From contig DKTZ01000011.1 of the NCBI GenBank assembly GCA_002490425.1, positions 1 to 64,000 of the forward strand: DNA of 64,000 nt. The letters run 5' to 3'. Shown in pieces: positions 1 through 7,690 of this stretch. The translations under genes and the position numbers were made by a program. Numbering within the stretch: position 1 is the stretch's first letter; each line of letters starts with the position of its first letter. The notes under the pieces were generated by a model. It searched no databases. It saw nothing but the letters and a program-made list of their open reading frames with translations, and had not been told where the DNA came from. This DNA comes from Ruminococcaceae bacterium UBA7217. Lineage in GTDB: Bacteria > Bacillota > Clostridia > Oscillospirales > Acutalibacteraceae.

Positions 1-24
1 GTTCGAGCCTCGTCATCCGCTCCA
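1..24 (+). tRNA. tRNA-Gly, 3' end only
   Basis: Only the T loop (GTTCGAGC), the 3' half of the T stem, an acceptor strand CATCCGC, discriminator T and an encoded CCA are inside the window. A U discriminator with a GCGGATG-type acceptor fits bacterial tRNA-Gly. The anticodon lies outside, so the identity is an inference. Confidence 0.7.
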
Positions 25-28
25 TTTG

Positions 29-57
29 AGGACACGAGCTAAAGTGTCCTTTTTTTA
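29..57 (+). terminator. Intrinsic terminator after tRNA-Gly
   Basis: A 7-bp stem AGGACAC/GTGTCCT with an 8-nt loop is followed directly by a run of T. It begins 5 nt after the CCA end, so it ends the tRNA-Gly transcript before tRNA-Cys. Confidence 0.8.
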
Positions 58-68
58 CAAGTGCATAC

Positions 69-142
69 GGCGACATAGCCAAGTGGTAAGGCGTGGGTCT
101 GCAAAACCCTGATCCCCAGTTCAAGTCTGGGTGTCGCCTCCA
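69..142 (+). tRNA. tRNA-Cys (anticodon GCA)
   Basis: A complete 74-nt cloverleaf. The acceptor GGCGACA pairs with TGTCGCC, the anticodon arm TGGGT-CTGCAAA-ACCCT carries GCA, the T arm is CCCAG-TTCAAGT-CTGGG, the discriminator is T and CCA is encoded. A U73 discriminator is typical of tRNA-Cys. Confidence 0.95.
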
Positions 143-179
143 AAGCCTCAAGGATGTAAGTCTTTGGGGCTTACTTTTT
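143..179 (+). terminator. Intrinsic terminator after tRNA-Cys
   Basis: A 12-bp stem (AAGCCTCAAGGA with TCTTTGGGGCTT, two G-T pairs) with a 6-nt loop is followed by ACTTTTT. It starts right after the CCA end of tRNA-Cys. Confidence 0.8.
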
Positions 180-272
180 ACCTATTACTTATTCACTATT
201 ACTTTGAAAAAAACTCTTTTGGCTTTGGAAAGTAATAAGTAAAAGGTAAGAGGTAATAAGTGCTTTTGCAAG
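174..272. repeat. Imperfect inverted repeat upstream of the four-helix-bundle gene
   Basis: The left arm (about 174-206) is rich in TTACTTATTAC-like words and the right arm (about 230-262) carries the reverse, such as AAAGTAATAAGTAAAAGG. Together they could fold into a long AT-rich hairpin just before the 318-665 gene. No promoter is clear inside it. Confidence 0.45.
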
Positions 273-317
273 GCGCATGCTTTGCTTTTTATATAGTATT
301 AAAAAGGCAGTGATATT

Positions 318-665
318 ATGGCAGATAGTCCTTTGATTACAAAATCAAAAGAATTTGCTTTGCAGATAATTAAAGTTTGCAATTATGTAAAGCAAACCAA
401 AAAGGAAAGTGTACTTACAAATCAGCTTATTCGCAGTGGCACAAGCGTGGGTGCAAATATCAGAGAGGCATTTTATGGGCACGGAACTGCAGATTTTATT
501 GCAAAATTGCAAATTGCGCTTAAAGAGTGCAGTGAAAGTGAATATTGGATCGAACTTTTAATCGAAAGCGGATATTATGACAATAATGATATTTTAGAAA
601 AATGTATTGAGGTTAAAAAACTGTTAATTTCTTCACTGAATACTGCAAAAAATAAATTAAAATAG
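318..665 (+). CDS. Four helix bundle protein (23S rRNA intervening-sequence / Avd-like family)
   Basis: The 115-residue protein has the family's usual length and layout: an N-terminal KSKEFALQIIKVCNYVK helix, then the hallmark segment around residues 38-52 with LIRSGTSVGANIREA, and a C-terminal helix ending in lysines. The family was first seen as proteins encoded in insertions of 23S rRNA genes; relatives include the Avd accessory protein of diversity-generating retroelements. Stand-alone copies are common and their role is unknown. It forms a pentameric bundle in solved relatives. No reverse transcriptase or rRNA gene lies nearby, so neither a retroelement nor an rRNA role is supported here. 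The ribosome site is weak (AAGGCAG, 7 nt before ATG). A large inverted repeat lies just upstream. Confidence 0.85.
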   Translation: MADSPLITKSKEFALQIIKVCNYVKQTKKESVLTNQLIRSGTSVGANIREAFYGHGTADFIAKLQIALKECSESEYWIELLIESGYYDNNDILEKCIEVKKLLISSLNTAKNKLK

Positions 666-727
666 AATAGGGTATATTTAGAAGAAATTAAAGGTTTTGC
701 TCAATTCGGTTTGATTGAATAAACACA

Positions 728-765
728 ACCAACATCCGTTCCTTTTCGGGAATGGATGTTGGTTT
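728..765. terminator. Hairpin between convergent genes
   Basis: A 16-bp stem (AACCAACATCCGTTCC with GGAATGGATGTTGGTT) and a 6-nt loop lie between the four-helix-bundle gene and the convergent transglutaminase gene. T runs are short on both sides (TTTAG and TGTTTA), so termination on both strands is likely but not certain. Confidence 0.6.
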
Positions 766-788
766 AGTAAGCAAAAATATATTAAATC

Positions 789-2276
789 TTAATTTGTGAT
801 TCCGTGCATTTCGCAGTCAATTTGAATTACATCGAATGCGTCAATTGTGCCGTCTCCGTTAACATCAGCCGCCGCAAACTGTACTTTGTCCGTGTAGACA
901 TCTGTTTTGCAGGTAACAACATCACGCACATCGGAATAATCGGTATCACTAACATTGTTGTCTTTATTGACGTCGCCGAAACGTACAATTGTGTAGACTC
1001 TTGAAACGGGACTTGTAATGTTTACCTTTCCGCCTGTGGTTGTTCCCGTAACAGTTGCTTTGTTGGTTGAGGGGGCATTCCCTGCCCAAGCATAGTAAGT
1101 GCAAAGAATTTGTTCACTTGCAACAGCGTCTTTCGGAATAAACATAAAGCCGTTTGTATTGTCAAATGAAGCCTTTGAGTTCCACATCTGAATAACGCCG
1201 GTGTAGCTTTGAGCAGAAAGGGCAGGATAAGTCAGTGCAAAATCGGAATTTGAAAAATGTGTTCCCGAATTTATGTGGTCGCCGGTCGTTTCGGTTCCGT
1301 TGCCGAATTTTGTTTTGCCGAAAACCGCATTTATACTTTCACTGCCGGTAAGAAAATAGTCGTAATAGGTGCTGTCGCCTTGGTCATCCCACGTTACGTC
1401 CATTCCGTACCATTTGCCGTCATCCATTTGAACGTAATTCCATTCGTGTGCACCGCCGTTGCCTGTTCCTACAACTATAATACAGGGGATGTTTTCCCTG
1501 TCGCAAAGAAGCTTAAATGCTTCTGCGTAACCTTCACAGACTGCCTGGCCTTTAAGAAATACGCCTGTCGGCTGGTGAGCCATGGGCACGCCTCCGATAT
1601 AAGTTGTCATTTTGCAAATTTCGTCATGAATAGATTTGACCTTTTCATATCTTGAGGCGCCTTTAACGTTAAAGCTGTCAACAGCCGCTGTGAGCTGATT
1701 ATAGCAACTGATTACCTCATCGCAGCTCGCATAGCTGCCTGTATCAATTGCAAATGAAAATGCAAATTTTTTGATAAAATATTTTCCGTCGCTGTCCCAT
1801 GAATAGGTGTAGCTGTATGCGAAACCGCCTAACCAAAAATATTCGGGAAAATCGTCAATCGCGGCAGAAAGAGCGCCTATAACGGCAGAACGCACGTCCG
1901 TTTGCATAGTGTCCTTGCCCACGGGAAAGGCGTAGTTCGGAAAATCGACGGCAATGCTGAAAACAGGTCTTGTCGTATCGTTGTTGTAGTATGACTGCTC
2001 GCCTGAAAGCCCGCCCTTGTATTCGGCAATTAAGTCATAAATCAGCTTTTGGTTAGCGTCAAGATAATCCTTGAAGCGGTAACCGCCGTTTTGGTTAGAA
2101 TAAAACACATTCGGCTGAATTAAATCTGATTTTTTTTGCGGAAAATAATATTCATCCTCTAAAGCTTCAACCCAGTACCAGTCACTTTGACGTTCAAGCC
2201 CTAAAGCCATGGGGGAAAGAGTAAGAGTAGATGAAATTAAAATAACAGTTAAAACAATACAAAATAACTTTTTCAT
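789..2276 (-). CDS. Secreted transglutaminase-like protein with C-terminal type I dockerin
   Basis: The start at 2276 is chosen because it follows AAAGGA at good spacing and opens a signal peptide (MKKLFCIVLTVILISS, hydrophobic to about residue 23). An upstream in-frame start would lie inside nrdR. The 495-residue precursor has a long N-terminal part of unknown fold, then a transglutaminase-like core with Cys247 (GQAVCEGYAEAF), His277 (GGAHEWNY) and Asp293 (YGMDVTWDD), the usual triad. From about residue 430 come two F-hand repeats, DVNKDNNVSDTD and DVNGDGTIDAFD, the calcium-binding signature of a type I dockerin. Dockerins bind cohesins of cellulosome-type scaffolds, so the protein is probably exported and docked at the surface. 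Whether it is a protease or a crosslinker cannot be told. It starts 19 nt after the nrdR stop and could be co-transcribed with it. Confidence 0.85.
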   Translation of the reverse strand: MKKLFCIVLTVILISSTLTLSPMALGLERQSDWYWVEALEDEYYFPQKKSDLIQPNVFYSNQNGGYRFKDYLDANQKLIYDLIAEYKGGLSGEQSYYNNDTTRPVFSIAVDFPNYAFPVGKDTMQTDVRSAVIGALSAAIDDFPEYFWLGGFAYSYTYSWDSDGKYFIKKFAFSFAIDTGSYASCDEVISCYNQLTAAVDSFNVKGASRYEKVKSIHDEICKMTTYIGGVPMAHQPTGVFLKGQAVCEGYAEAFKLLCDRENIPCIIVVGTGNGGAHEWNYVQMDDGKWYGMDVTWDDQGDSTYYDYFLTGSESINAVFGKTKFGNGTETTGDHINSGTHFSNSDFALTYPALSAQSYTGVIQMWNSKASFDNTNGFMFIPKDAVASEQILCTYYAWAGNAPSTNKATVTGTTTGGKVNITSPVSRVYTIVRFGDVNKDNNVSDTDYSDVRDVVTCKTDVYTDKVQFAAADVNGDGTIDAFDVIQIDCEMHGITN

Positions 2277-2295
2277 AACCGAATTTTCCTTTGAA

Positions 2296-2751
2296 TTATT
2301 TTTGCTCAAGGAAAGAGGAAAGCTCGTCCATAAACGCATTAACATCTTTGAAGTGCTTGTAAACTGAGGCAAAACGAACATACGCTACCTCGTCAATTTC
2401 CTTAAGCTTTTCCATTACAAGCTCGCCTATTTTAACGCTTGAAACCTCACGGTCAAGAGAGTTTTGAAGAGAAACCTCAATTTCGTTTACAGCATTTTCA
2501 ATTGTATCCATTGAAACGTGGCGCTTTTCACAGGCTCTGACCATACCTCTTATGAGCTTGTCACGGTCAAATGCCTCACGGGACTTGTCCTTCTTCACAA
2601 CCAAAATCGGAACGCTCTCAATTATTTCATAGGTTGTAAATCTTTTGGCGCATTTCATACATTCTCTGCGCCGGCGGATTCTTTCACCTTCATCTGTGGG
2701 GCGTGAGTCAATAACCTTACTTTCTTCGTATCCGCAAAACGGACATTTCAT
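2296..2751 (-). CDS. nrdR: Transcriptional repressor NrdR
   Basis: The 151-residue protein has the N-terminal zinc ribbon ([17 protein letters not shown], with the second pair CMKC near residue 31) followed by an ATP-cone domain (residues about 45-135). This is the full architecture of NrdR, which senses ATP/dATP and represses ribonucleotide reductase operons by binding tandem NrdR boxes. The start at 2751 is preferred over one 15 nt upstream because MKCPFCG is the family's standard N-terminus. Likely targets are present in this window: boxes lie in front of nrdG (27465) and nrdD (28250-28299). The transglutaminase-dockerin gene follows 19 nt after the stop, apparently by chance of layout. 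Confidence 0.97.
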   Translation of the reverse strand: MKCPFCGYEESKVIDSRPTDEGERIRRRRECMKCAKRFTTYEIIESVPILVVKKDKSREAFDRDKLIRGMVRACEKRHVSMDTIENAVNEIEVSLQNSLDREVSSVKIGELVMEKLKEIDEVAYVRFASVYKHFKDVNAFMDELSSFLEQK

Positions 2752-2854
2752 AAAAGTCACATCCAATTCTTTTATAAAGTTTATGCTTTATTAAAAAGCA
2801 TTGAAATACAGAGTATTGCATTTAGATTATGTTTAGATATATTTTAACATATTT

Positions 2855-2883
2855 TGAATATGATTGTAAAGATTTTTTGTCAA
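2855..2883 (-). promoter_or_regulatory. Probable nrdR promoter
   Basis: On the minus strand TTGACA is followed after 17 nt by TATTCA, about 105 nt before the nrdR start. The -35 is perfect and the -10 is weak. Confidence 0.45.
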
Positions 2884-2949
2884 ATTCTTAGCAATAAAAG
2901 CAGTAAAAAGACATATTTGTTAACAAGCTGTTAATTTTAAAACAAAATA

Positions 2950-2977
2950 TTGACTATTGGTCATTTTGTGGTATACT
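2950..2977 (+). promoter_or_regulatory. tetR-MMPL operon promoter with operator-like palindrome
   Basis: TTGACT and TATACT are 16 nt apart, 40 nt before the tetR start. The partial palindrome TGACTATTGGTCA (2951-2963) overlaps the -35 box. Such dyads are typical operators of TetR-family regulators, so the downstream regulator probably controls its own operon here. Confidence 0.65.
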
Positions 2978-3016
2978 GTAATAGCTTAAAAGAAATTGAA
3001 TTTGAGAGGCGGTTAG

Positions 3017-3631
3017 ATGGATAAAATCTCAAAGAAAAAAAGTGAAAAATACAACAGTATTATTGATTCTGCACTTGAGCTGTTTGAAAAAAAAGGCTTG
3101 CACTTAGTATCAATTGACGATATAGTAAAAGCGGCAGGAATTGCAAAGGGCACATTTTACCTTTATTTTCACGATAAGCACGATTTGGTTTCCAAGCTGA
3201 TTCTCGACAAGGCTGAAAAATATGTTAATGAAATAAGCTTTGAAATCAAAGAGATTGAGAACGATGTTGAGTTTGACGAAACCTTACGTTCTTACATTGA
3301 ATATCTTTGCAGTTTTTTGGAAAACAACAGAACGCTGACAATGCTTATTGATAAAAATATCAATATTTGCGTAAATGCAATTTTTGAGGCTACAGACAGT
3401 CAGCTTTTTGAGGCTTATAAGGAAATAAAAAATTATATGGTCAAATGCGGAACAGCCGAAAGTGATTTTACCGTTAAATTTTATTTGTATGTTGAATTAA
3501 CCGTTGCTGCAATCTGCAATGCGGTTTTAAGAGAGCGTCCGTACGGTGTTGCGGAGGTAAAGGATAATTTATACAAAATAATATTAAACGGTATAGCAGG
3601 AGAAAAACTTATTGAGAGGTTACACGAATGA
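3017..3631 (+). CDS. TetR/AcrR family transcriptional regulator
   Basis: The 204-residue protein starts with the family's DNA-binding three-helix domain: IIDSALELFEKKGLHLVSIDDIVKAAG (split across residues 15-42) and the recognition region IAKGTFYLYFHDKHDL. The C-terminal ligand domain is not similar to a known effector class. A good GAGAGGCGG ribosome site precedes the ATG. It overlaps the next gene by ATGA, so the pair is translated together, and the operon context makes it the local repressor of the MMPL exporter. A palindrome overlapping its own -35 box supports autorepression. The inducing compound is unknown. Confidence 0.92.
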   Translation: MDKISKKKSEKYNSIIDSALELFEKKGLHLVSIDDIVKAAGIAKGTFYLYFHDKHDLVSKLILDKAEKYVNEISFEIKEIENDVEFDETLRSYIEYLCSFLENNRTLTMLIDKNINICVNAIFEATDSQLFEAYKEIKNYMVKCGTAESDFTVKFYLYVELTVAAICNAVLRERPYGVAEVKDNLYKIILNGIAGEKLIERLHE

Positions 3632-5772
3632 TTAAGAAATTTGCATTATGGGAAACAAAGCATCCCAAAAAGATAATTCTTATAGCGCTGTTACTGATTA
3701 TTCCGTCGATGATAGGATTTGCTTTTACAAGAGTAAATTACGATATTATGTCCTATCTTCCCGACACGCTTGAATCGGTTCAGGGCGAGCAGGTGCTTGA
3801 CGAAAAATTTAAAAATGCAGGAATGTCAATAGTGATTGTCGAGGATATGCCTGCCAAATACACTGCGGAGCTTAAATCCGAAATCGAGAAAATCGACGGA
3901 GTGGCAACGGTAATGTGGACTGATACGATTGCCGATTCCACAATTCCTGTTGAAATTTTACCTGACGTTATGAAGGATATATTCTACAGTCAGGACGGCA
4001 CTAAGACTATGATGCTTGTGCAATATGATGAGGCGGGCTCAGCGGATAAAACACTTGACGCAATAAGCGAAATTAAAAAGCTTATGAACGACAAGGTGCT
4101 GATAAGCGGACTTACAGCAATTACAGAGGATATAAGAGATATTTGCATTAAGCAAGCGCCGCTTTACGTAACCTTTGCCGTTGCTCTTGCGTTTATCGCT
4201 ATGCTTTTAATGACAGACTCGTGGTTCTTGCCGCCCGTGGTTCTGTCAGCGCTTGGAATAGCAATAATTTATAATATGGGCACAAACATTGTAATCGGGG
4301 AAATATCATTTGTTACCCAAACCCTTGCGGCAATATTGCAGCTCGGCGTTACAATGGACTATTCAATTTTCCTTGTCGACAGGTATCACGAAGAAAAGTT
4401 AATTTATGACGACAGGCGTGAAGCAATGGCAAACGCAATTGTGAAATCCGCAACTGCTCTTGCAGGAAGCTCGCTTACAACGATATTCGGCTTTGTTGCG
4501 CTGATGTTTATGCAGTTCTCAATGGGCTTTGACATTGGCTTTGTTATGGCAAAGGGCATTGTTTTAGGACTGTTGACCGTTGTTACAATTTTACCTGCAC
4601 TTGTTCTTCTTACGGAAAAATATATTGACAAATTTAAGCACCGTTCACTTATGCCGAATTTCAGCAAGCTTAATGAATGGGTGTTTAAACACAAAAAAGT
4701 GTTTGCAATAATTTTTGTTGTTTTGCTTATTCCGTCTTATATCATTCAAAGCAAAGCAAACCTCTATTACAGTATGGATAAGGCGTTGCCGCAAGACCTC
4801 GTTTCGGTTAGGGGACTTAATCAGCTGAAGGAAGATTTCGGAATGGCGTCGTCACAGTTTATTATATTTGACGATTCTCTCCCGGCGGGCGAGGTTATGC
4901 AGATGGAAGATGCAATCGAGGACCTTGACGGTATAAGCTCAATTATTTCCTACAGCTCATTCTTAGGGCCTGCAATTCCAAGTAACATTATACCCGATGA
5001 AATACTTAAAATCTGCAAGGCTGAGGGACTTCAGCTTATGATGGTAAATTCCGAGTATTCAACGGCAACTGACGAACTGAATAATCAGGTGGTGCAAATT
5101 GAGCAGATAGTAAAATCCTACGACCAAAACGCTTTTGTAACAGGAGAGGGCGCAATTTCAAAGGATATGGTTGTTACCACAAGCCGTGACTTTAAAATTA
5201 CGGGTGCAGTTTCAATAATTGCGATTTTCATTTTAATTGCAATCTGCTTTAAATCAATAAGTGTTCCGATAATATTGGTTCTTTCAATTGAGCTTGCAAT
5301 TTGGCTGAATTTGAGCTTGTCGGTTCTTTTCAAAAGTCAGATTTCGTTTATCGACCCGACAGTTATCAACTGCGTACAGCTCGGCGCTACGGTTGACTAC
5401 GCAATTTTGCTTACAACAAGATTCAGGGAAGAGCTGCAAAACGGTGCACTTAAAAAGGATGCAATTCTTAAGGCCGTTACCGCAGCGGAAAAATCAATTC
5501 TTCAATCGGCGTCGGTATTCTTTATGGCAACCTTCGGTGTGTACCTCGTGTGCGACATAACTCTTATCAAGGGCATCTGTGCACTGCTTGCACGCGGGTC
5601 GCTGATAAGCGCAATTGTTATTGTTGTGTTCACTGCTCCCATTCTTTATTTAAGCGAGTCGTTTATAAATAAAACCTCATTTGATTGGAGAGAAATTAAG
5701 CCGAGAAATAAAAAGAAGAAAAATAAAAAAGCATCTGACAAAACTACTGAGGAGGCAGAAAACAATGCGTAA
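3628..5772 (+). CDS. MMPL/RND family transporter
   Basis: The 714-residue membrane protein has two repeats, each with one N-terminal transmembrane helix, a soluble loop of about 130-160 residues and a block of five helices, the standard 12-helix RND/MMPL plan. The repeats are recognisable by matching motifs: LQLGVTMDYSIFLVDRYHEE (near residue 240) and VQLGATVDYAILLTTRFREE (near residue 590), which hold the Asp-Tyr pair of the proton relay. It ends in a lysine-rich tail. Small bacterial MMPL proteins export lipids, siderophores or drugs by proton motive force; the substrate here is unknown. It overlaps tetR at its start and the lipoprotein gene at its end (8 nt), so the three genes form one translationally linked unit. 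Confidence 0.9.
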   Translation: MIKKFALWETKHPKKIILIALLLIIPSMIGFAFTRVNYDIMSYLPDTLESVQGEQVLDEKFKNAGMSIVIVEDMPAKYTAELKSEIEKIDGVATVMWTDTIADSTIPVEILPDVMKDIFYSQDGTKTMMLVQYDEAGSADKTLDAISEIKKLMNDKVLISGLTAITEDIRDICIKQAPLYVTFAVALAFIAMLLMTDSWFLPPVVLSALGIAIIYNMGTNIVIGEISFVTQTLAAILQLGVTMDYSIFLVDRYHEEKLIYDDRREAMANAIVKSATALAGSSLTTIFGFVALMFMQFSMGFDIGFVMAKGIVLGLLTVVTILPALVLLTEKYIDKFKHRSLMPNFSKLNEWVFKHKKVFAIIFVVLLIPSYIIQSKANLYYSMDKALPQDLVSVRGLNQLKEDFGMASSQFIIFDDSLPAGEVMQMEDAIEDLDGISSIISYSSFLGPAIPSNIIPDEILKICKAEGLQLMMVNSEYSTATDELNNQVVQIEQIVKSYDQNAFVTGEGAISKDMVVTTSRDFKITGAVSIIAIFILIAICFKSISVPIILVLSIELAIWLNLSLSVLFKSQISFIDPTVINCVQLGATVDYAILLTTRFREELQNGALKKDAILKAVTAAEKSILQSASVFFMATFGVYLVCDITLIKGICALLARGSLISAIVIVVFTAPILYLSESFINKTSFDWREIKPRNKKKKNKKASDKTTEEAENNA

Positions 5773-7369
5773 AAATATAATTTTCAAATCGTTATGTGTA
5801 ATTCTTGCCGTGTCGCTTGTGCTTTTAACGGCGGCAGGCTGCGGAAAGAAAACAACGGGTAATGAAATGCTTGATGTTTATTCGGGAAAGAAAGAATTTA
5901 AGCAGACTGAATACTCAAATATAATCGAAAAATTTAAGAAGCAGGAAACGGTTTATGTAAACTTGGCTCCCGACGGAACAACGTCAAATATTACCGTCAC
6001 TGATTGGATTCACACCGATATGCCGCAGGTAAGAGTTGCCGATATCAGCAATCTTAAAAATATCCGCAATGTTAGAACGCTCACTGCTCCTGTAACGGAC
6101 AGTGAAAATATCTATTGGGATATGGATACAACTGACCTTTATTACAGCGGAGAAACCGATAAAGAGACGCCCGTAACCTTTAAAATCCGTTATTTCCTTG
6201 AGGGAACGGAAATGACCGCTGAGCAAATCAAGGGCCAAAAGGGTAATGTTAAAATTCAGGTTGAGGCGACAAACAATTTAACTGCCCCTGCAAGAATAAA
6301 CGGAAAAGATTATACTCTCAGCTGTCCTATGCTTATGATAGGCGGAACTATTCTTTCAGAAAGCACATTCTCAAATATCGCAATTGACAACGGTTCAATG
6401 ATGAGCGACGGCGACAAGCAAATTCTCTTTTTCTTCGGCGTTCCCGGAATGAATGAGAGCCTCGGAATATCAGAGTTAGGTCTTGATTTCATTGACTACA
6501 GTCTTTACAGCAACACATACTGCATAACGGCTTATACGGAATGCTTTGAACTCGGCAATATGATGTTCTCGGTAATGCCTTTAACCGCAATCGGTAATTT
6601 GGGCAACGGCGGACTTCCCACAAGTGTTGAAAGCATCAAAAAGATTATCTCTGATGTCGAAAATATTCAAAAAGCGCTTACGGGGCTTGACGTTGACAAA
6701 ATAGTCAATCTTCTTTACGGAGACACCAACAAGCTTCAGGATATGCTTGACGCAGTAGGAGATGCAGTCCGTCTTTATGAAGAAAACGAAAAACTTATTA
6801 AGGTTATCGGCAAATATATGACAGACGACAACCTTGCAAAGCTTGATAAGCTTGCAAAAGACCTTGAAAAAACGGATATGAATGCGGTTGCAAACACGCT
6901 TAGTGACCCCGCGGTTATGGCACTTGTAAAAATGCTTCCTCAGCTTTCTTCGAGTCTTACAAGCTTTTCAGTGCTTGCGCAGGATTTGAATGATGTAATG
7001 CCCATATTGCAGGCGATGATGCAGGAAATGGATTCCGACCCTGAGGTTAAGAAATCCCTTGAAAATCTTCCGCAGACGCTTACCGAGCTTAAACGTATTT
7101 TAAATGTAATCGAGCAAAACAAGGAACTTTTAAATGCGATAGGCGAGCTTTCAAGCGCCGACAGCACTGAAAAGCTTAACGCCATAATGGAAACTGCCGA
7201 CAAATATGCAGGTTTAGGCTCGCTTAATGAAGCCGACACGGATTTGCTTGCAGAGCGTGTAAAGCAGTGGATAAATTTTGGTATGCAGTACAAAATATTT
7301 ACCGAATGTCCGATTGACGCTGATTCTTCGGTAATATTTGTCTACAAGACTGCCGCAATTCAGGCATAA
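5765..7369 (+). CDS. Lipoprotein of unknown function partnered with MMPL transporter
   Basis: The start at 5765 follows GAGGAGG and opens a lipoprotein signal peptide with the lipidated cysteine at about residue 26 (VLLTAAGCGKK); a longer reading frame into the upstream gene has no ribosome site. The 534-residue protein has an N-terminal beta-rich half (residues about 30-270) and a helical C-terminal half with repeated LxxL and KLxKL patterns, likely coiled coil. It resembles the surface halves of YhgE/Pip-type exporter partners in layout only; no family is recognised with confidence. Because it overlaps the MMPL gene by 8 nt, it is probably an external adaptor or periplasm-facing partner of that transporter. 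Confidence 0.75.
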   Translation: MRKNIIFKSLCVILAVSLVLLTAAGCGKKTTGNEMLDVYSGKKEFKQTEYSNIIEKFKKQETVYVNLAPDGTTSNITVTDWIHTDMPQVRVADISNLKNIRNVRTLTAPVTDSENIYWDMDTTDLYYSGETDKETPVTFKIRYFLEGTEMTAEQIKGQKGNVKIQVEATNNLTAPARINGKDYTLSCPMLMIGGTILSESTFSNIAIDNGSMMSDGDKQILFFFGVPGMNESLGISELGLDFIDYSLYSNTYCITAYTECFELGNMMFSVMPLTAIGNLGNGGLPTSVESIKKIISDVENIQKALTGLDVDKIVNLLYGDTNKLQDMLDAVGDAVRLYEENEKLIKVIGKYMTDDNLAKLDKLAKDLEKTDMNAVANTLSDPAVMALVKMLPQLSSSLTSFSVLAQDLNDVMPILQAMMQEMDSDPEVKKSLENLPQTLTELKRILNVIEQNKELLNAIGELSSADSTEKLNAIMETADKYAGLGSLNEADTDLLAERVKQWINFGMQYKIFTECPIDADSSVIFVYKTAAIQA

Positions 7370-7384
7370 AATTTTTCTCGGCGC

Positions 7385-7413
7385 TTGAAAGTGCGTAAAT
7401 AATATGGTAGAAT
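7385..7413 (+). promoter_or_regulatory. Promoter of the ABC-F leader
   Basis: TTGAAA and TAGAAT are 17 nt apart. A start site near 7420 would give an RNA leader of about 270 nt before the ABC-F gene, holding a small open reading frame and a terminator. Confidence 0.75.
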
Positions 7414-7443
7414 AACCGAAACAATATTTAAAGAGGTGGAAAG

Positions 7444-7467
7444 ATGTATAGCTTTTCTTGCAAATAA
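7444..7467 (+). CDS. Leader peptide MYSFSCK of the ABC-F attenuator
   Basis: A 7-codon frame starts with ATG, ends in TAA and has a strong ribosome site (AAGAGGTGG, 4 nt before ATG). It lies about 25 nt after the likely transcription start. Short upstream frames of 3-10 codons control several antibiotic-resistance ABC-F genes by ribosome stalling that prevents a downstream terminator from folding. The position, the ribosome site and the following terminator make this reading likely. Confidence 0.6.
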   Translation: MYSFSCK

Positions 7468-7595
7468 AAATGATTTGGCAATAATGCGTTTTTGGGTATT
7501 ATTGTGCCGTTTTGCAGGAAAGTTATTATCTTTACAGGACCTTTGTATACGGCGTTTTGTCTGCCTTTAGGGCGGAAGAACAGCACAGCTACAGG

Positions 7596-7633
7596 GCCGC
7601 AGGAGATAAGCTCCTGCGGCTCTTATTTTATTT
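7596..7633 (+). terminator. Transcription attenuator before the ABC-F gene
   Basis: A perfect 10-bp GC-rich stem (GCCGCAGGAG/CTCCTGCGGC) with loop ATAAG is followed by TCTTATTTTATTT. It lies 58 nt before the ABC-F start and after the leader peptide, so it would end most transcripts unless an alternative fold forms. GCAGGA at 7514-7519 can pair with the 3' arm, and TACAGGA at 7533-7539 with TCCTGTA at 7647-7653; either could act in antitermination. Confidence 0.85.
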
Positions 7634-7675
7634 AAGCTGAGAAAATTCCTGTACAGTACGGATTTAATCAGCTTA
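7633..7675 (+). promoter_or_regulatory. Hairpin next to the ABC-F ribosome site
   Basis: TAAGCTGA (7633-7640) and TCAGCTTA (7668-7675) form an 8-bp stem ending just before the ribosome site AGGAGGGG. The loop holds the palindrome CTGTACAG. It may add control of translation or help re-fold the leader. Confidence 0.4.
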
Positions 7676-7690
7676 GGAGGGGATTATTTT

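Noticed and set aside
318..665. Diversity-generating retroelement
   Set aside because: The Avd-like protein is present, but there is no reverse transcriptase, template repeat or variable target gene nearby.
2277..2381. Longer N-terminus for the transglutaminase-dockerin protein
   Set aside because: It lies inside nrdR, has no ribosome site, and the start at 2276 gives a good ribosome site and a clean signal peptide.
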